This document shows, piece after piece, positions 22,226-24,464 of a stretch of 24,464 nt of DNA (its first letter is position 1; every line of letters starts with the position of its first letter). The translations under genes and the position numbers were made by a program. The notes below the pieces were generated by a model. That model had not been told where the DNA came from, made no database searches, and saw only the letters and a program-made list of their open reading frames with translations. Source of the DNA: CAYGUK01 sp964352985 (GTDB taxonomy: Bacteria > Pseudomonadota > Gammaproteobacteria > JAHCLG01); assembly GCA_964352985.1 (NCBI GenBank), contig CAYGUK010000057.1, positions 1 through 24,464 on the forward strand, in the 5' to 3' direction.

Positions 22226-22885
22226 TTAATTTTTTTCTGTAGGTTTAGGTGATATGGCATGGATATTTGGTTTGGAGTGAGGTTGTATTGGTTTTAATGC
22301 GGCTTCATTTTTGGGTGGCTCAACGATAATTTCTACTGGTGGGATGAAATTAGTATATTGTGGCCCAAAAAAATGATTATTAAAAAAAGGTTGATTAAAT
22401 GCCGCGAAATTTTCACGCATGATGCGATTGAAATGTTGCTGCATGATTTGTTGTTGTTTTTCCATACGATTAAATAACTGACGAGCATCAGCTTGCGTGA
22501 TTTTATGGTGGTTACCTGTTTCATATACTTTATAAGTTGTTTTACCATCTTTTCCTGTAACAGCTGTGATCACTGTCTGTGAATAATGCGGGATACGAAT
22601 GCTTTCGATATGTTGAGATTGTTGTGATGAATGATTTTCATTTTGAGTTAATTTATTTGTTTTTACCCAGCCAACAATGCCATTTTCTGGATTACCTACC
22701 TTAGTCCAACCATTTTGTTGAAAAATCGGAATGAGTCTTTGAGAGGGGGTAATTTCTGCAATCACTTTAGCATCTTTAGAGGGAGTAGCACGTAAACTAA
22801 TTTGGTGAGCGCTATTATTAGCCATTGCAAATGTCACACCAGTGGAAAGTAATGTTGTTAAAACGATAGATGTAATTCTCTTCAT
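22226..22885 (-). CDS. Exported SH3b-domain protein
   Basis: The 219-residue product has a signal peptide (about residues 1-22, ending Thr-Phe-Ala-Met-Ala) followed by a bacterial SH3 domain at about 27-80. It shows the typical LRATPSKDAKVIAEI opening, the NGWTKVG strand and the GIVGWVKTNKL ending. The middle and C-terminal parts are rich in Gln, His, Asn and Pro, with a helical KQQQIMQQHFNRIM stretch near residue 143-156. SH3b domains often bind cell-wall peptides or ligands in the envelope. No catalytic domain is visible. It is not a known Dot/Icm component but lies between icmQ and the next plus-strand gene, so it may have been inserted into the cluster. Confidence 0.82.
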   Translation of the reverse strand: MKRITSIVLTTLLSTGVTFAMANNSAHQISLRATPSKDAKVIAEITPSQRLIPIFQQNGWTKVGNPENGIVGWVKTNKLTQNENHSSQQSQHIESIRIPHYSQTVITAVTGKDGKTTYKVYETGNHHKITQADARQLFNRMEKQQQIMQQHFNRIMRENFAAFNQPFFNNHFFGPQYTNFIPPVEIIVEPPKNEAALKPIQPHSKPNIHAISPKPTEKN

Positions 22886-22950
22886 TGTTTTCTCCTAGAA
22901 TACAAGTTATTGAAAATAAAAAACGTGCTGGATAAATTTGTTTAAGCTAT

Positions 22951-22977
22951 AAAAAACCATGCGTTGCATGGTTTTTT
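22951..22977 (-). terminator. Intrinsic terminator after the coiled-coil gene
   Basis: A perfect 12-bp stem (AAAAAACCATGC / GCATGGTTTTTT) with a GTT loop. The T-run is present on both strands. It ends transcription of the minus-strand gene whose stop is at 23022 and isolates it from the SH3b gene. Confidence 0.9.
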
Positions 22978-23021
22978 ATTTTCAGATTAGGTGTTATTTA
23001 TAACATATTATTAAGAAGAAA

Positions 23022-24008
23022 TCATGCTTTTGAGGCGCCAGCTTGAGCAGCGGTAAGCCTAGCTGCTTCCCTTAACAAATGTTGTCTTGCTATTTCGCTA
23101 TTTTGATTTGATAAAATACTTAGTTGGGCTGCTACACTAAACGTTAGTGCAAATGTTAGAATGGGGTTTCCACCAAATACAATATCAAATACGCTAAAAC
23201 CATGTTTTTTCTGTTTTTTCATTTCGGCTTCAATTAACGCCAATTGTTGAGAAAACATTTGGTATTTTTGCTTAAGCTCGTTGTAATATGATAACTCATC
23301 AGTTGGTGCATCTTGGCGAGCATCATAGGCATCCTTTATAGATCCTGAAGCCGCCATTAATTGATGAAGCGCACTGGGATCGATTCTTAAGTTCCAATAC
23401 TGCATGAGTTCATTTAACTTTTTGTTGTGATCATCTATCAAGTCACTTTGATCTTGGTTATGTTCATCTAAACTTTCAATATTACCAACATTGTGGTTGG
23501 CTAGAGCATCGGCTGTATTGAGATGGAACATATGAAGATTTTGTTGTATCAACATCAGATATTCGATGGCTACATTGCTAACCTTATAAGCAATTGCGAC
23601 GATTTCACGATCTGATTTAAGTTTATCTAACAATTGTTGTTGCTCTTTTGAACCGACTACAGTTTTAGACAACATTTCATTAAACATTTGGTTTGCAATG
23701 AATGCTTGTTCTCTAATAATTGTTAAAATATGTAAAACAGAATTTAACGCATGATAATGAGCCTGGACATCTTTAGTACGTTGAGCTTGATCTCTTGTTT
23801 GTTTGATAGGGCTATCTACATTAGGATGTGCAGGTGGAGGAACAAATAAACTACGAGTAGCAGTTTGTTGTTTCTGTGCTTGAGTAGCCGATGTCATTTG
23901 ATCTTGCTGACGACGTTCTTGCTGCTTTGATGCTAGATCGCTCAATAATTGTTTTCTGCGTTTTTCCGCTTCTTGTTGTTGTTTAACTGTGTTTTCAGGG
24001 TTAGACAT
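23022..24008 (-). CDS. Unknown coiled-coil protein with C-terminal hydrophobic segment
   Basis: The 328-residue product has no signal peptide and no recognised domain. The first ~60 residues are very Gln/Lys/Arg/Glu-rich and probably coiled coil, followed by a Pro-rich patch (LFVPPPAHPNVDSP). The middle is long amphipathic helices with heptad-like Leu/Ile and many Gln (for example LLDKLKSDREI). A hydrophobic stretch FGGNPILTFALTFSVAAQLSIL lies at about 280-302, then a charged and Ala-rich tail. I choose the ATG at 24008, which has GGAG 6 bases upstream; the in-frame ATG at 24020 contains part of that site. It is reminiscent of tail-anchored coiled-coil Dot/Icm effectors, but that is a guess from composition and location. 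Confidence 0.7.
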   Translation of the reverse strand: MSNPENTVKQQQEAEKRRKQLLSDLASKQQERRQQDQMTSATQAQKQQTATRSLFVPPPAHPNVDSPIKQTRDQAQRTKDVQAHYHALNSVLHILTIIREQAFIANQMFNEMLSKTVVGSKEQQQLLDKLKSDREIVAIAYKVSNVAIEYLMLIQQNLHMFHLNTADALANHNVGNIESLDEHNQDQSDLIDDHNKKLNELMQYWNLRIDPSALHQLMAASGSIKDAYDARQDAPTDELSYYNELKQKYQMFSQQLALIEAEMKKQKKHGFSVFDIVFGGNPILTFALTFSVAAQLSILSNQNSEIARQHLLREAARLTAAQAGASKA

Positions 24009-24088
24009 ATCTATCTCCATATAAAAAAATTCAAATGATATATTCCGTCTTGATAAAGTTAATCCAATAATTTTTCAGGAGTTAATAA

Positions 24089-24235
24089 ATGAAAGGAACA
24101 TACATAATATGTTATATTATATCAATTTTATCTGCAATATACACTAACTCCAGTTATCATTGTACAGATATTCTGTTGGTTAGTCTAGTTTTTTTAACCA
24201 TAGATTTTAGAGTTATCAATAAACTATGTTTGTAA
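24089..24235 (+). CDS. Candidate 48-aa small membrane protein
   Basis: This ORF is below usual length cut-offs. Its ATG is preceded by AGGAG with a 7-base spacer, the best ribosome-binding site in this gap. The product (MKGTYIICYIISILSAIY...) has two hydrophobic stretches at about residues 4-18 and 27-39, two pairs of cysteine positions (8, 25 and 47) and a basic last turn. I recognise no family. The region is AT-rich, so a chance ORF is possible. Confidence 0.35.
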   Translation: MKGTYIICYIISILSAIYTNSSYHCTDILLVSLVFLTIDFRVINKLCL

Positions 24236-24400
24236 TTCCCCAGTTTACTGATTTATTTAGAAAATTTGGTAGAATACAAGACTACGAATTAGTGAATACC
24301 GATGATATAGTTAAGGGGAGGAAGTGATAGACAATCACTTTATCTTGTCGAAATAGTTTATACTATTGTAATAACGGCTGACTTAGGTAACGAATTTAAT

Positions 24401-24433
24401 ATGTCCGCACAACAACAGGGCCAAGGTGTTGAT
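24401..24433 (+). CDS. Start of a gene cut off by the contig end (perhaps icmP)
   Basis: An ATG opens a short Gln-rich N-terminus (Met-Ser-Ala-Gln-Gln-Gln-Gly-Gln-Gly-Val-Asp), after which the sequence runs into apparent adapter. Only about 11 codons look genuine. In Legionella icmQ is followed by icmP (dotM). A Gln-rich opening would suit IcmP as I remember it, but too little is present to identify the gene. An AGG lies about 12 bases upstream, which is a weak ribosome-binding site. Confidence 0.3.
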
Positions 24434-24464
24434 CTCTCTCTTATACACAACAGACACTGCCGAC
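24434..24464. other. Probable Nextera adapter sequence at the contig end
   Basis: The last 31 bases match the Nextera transposase-adapter read-through at 27 positions as I remember that adapter. There is an exact 13-base match TCTCTTATACACA (Tn5 mosaic-end core, 24437-24449) and an exact final TGCCGAC. It is a sequencing artefact, not biology, so anything translated past 24433 is unreliable. Confidence 0.85.

Noticed and set aside
24324..24356. Ten-codon ORF behind a GGGGAGGAAGTG sequence, with a GTGAT/ATCAC inverted repeat.
   Set aside because: Too short to support as a gene; the inverted repeat arms are only five bases.
1..24464. CRISPR arrays, insertion sequences, transposases or integrase genes.
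   Set aside because: No regularly spaced repeats and no recombinase-like proteins were seen in any frame.

Overview
The window (AT-rich, roughly one third GC by eye) comes from a gammaproteobacterium with a Dot/Icm type IVB secretion system, most likely an intracellular member of Legionellales. The gene content (icmX, icmW, icmV, dotA, dotB, dotC, dotD, icmT, icmS, icmQ in one block) and a PHA synthase inside the cluster recall Coxiella and related lineages more than Legionella pneumophila, where these genes lie in two separate regions. I cannot name the species.

Layout. 1-3308 is a chromosomal flank: a truncated HPP-family membrane protein, an unknown 291-aa membrane protein, a small exported protein, a periplasmic HAD acid phosphatase and a DUF985 cupin. 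An elongator tRNA-Met with a strong promoter precedes the cupin on the minus strand. 3467-5778 (minus) is the operon icmW - unknown exported 163-aa gene - icmX. Across a 439-bp divergent region, 6218-14219 (plus) holds icmV-dotA, a lone second dotA, then a second icmV-dotA: three dotA and two icmV in tandem. Convergent to it, 14202-19885 (minus) is the run dotD-dotC-dotB-membrane protein-phaC. Divergent from dotD, 19996-22068 (plus) holds icmT-icmS, a small probably frameshifted gene at the icmR/FIR position, and an N-terminally extended icmQ. 22226-24008 (minus) holds an SH3b-domain exported protein and an unknown coiled-coil protein. A 48-codon small ORF and the start of another gene (perhaps icmP) follow. 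The last 31 bases look like sequencing adapter, so the contig probably ends artificially.

How the genes fit together. DotC and DotD are outer-membrane lipoproteins of the core complex, DotB is the cytoplasmic ATPase, DotA and IcmV are inner-membrane proteins, and IcmX is periplasmic. IcmS and IcmW form the adaptor for effectors, and IcmQ with an IcmR-like partner is a further component. The unusual points are the amplified dotA/icmV module with a divergent, acidic-tailed middle copy and repeated promoter-like spacers; the exported 163-aa gene between icmW and icmX; the disrupted candidate icmR substitute beside an extended IcmQ; and the membrane protein plus phaC embedded in the secretion cluster.
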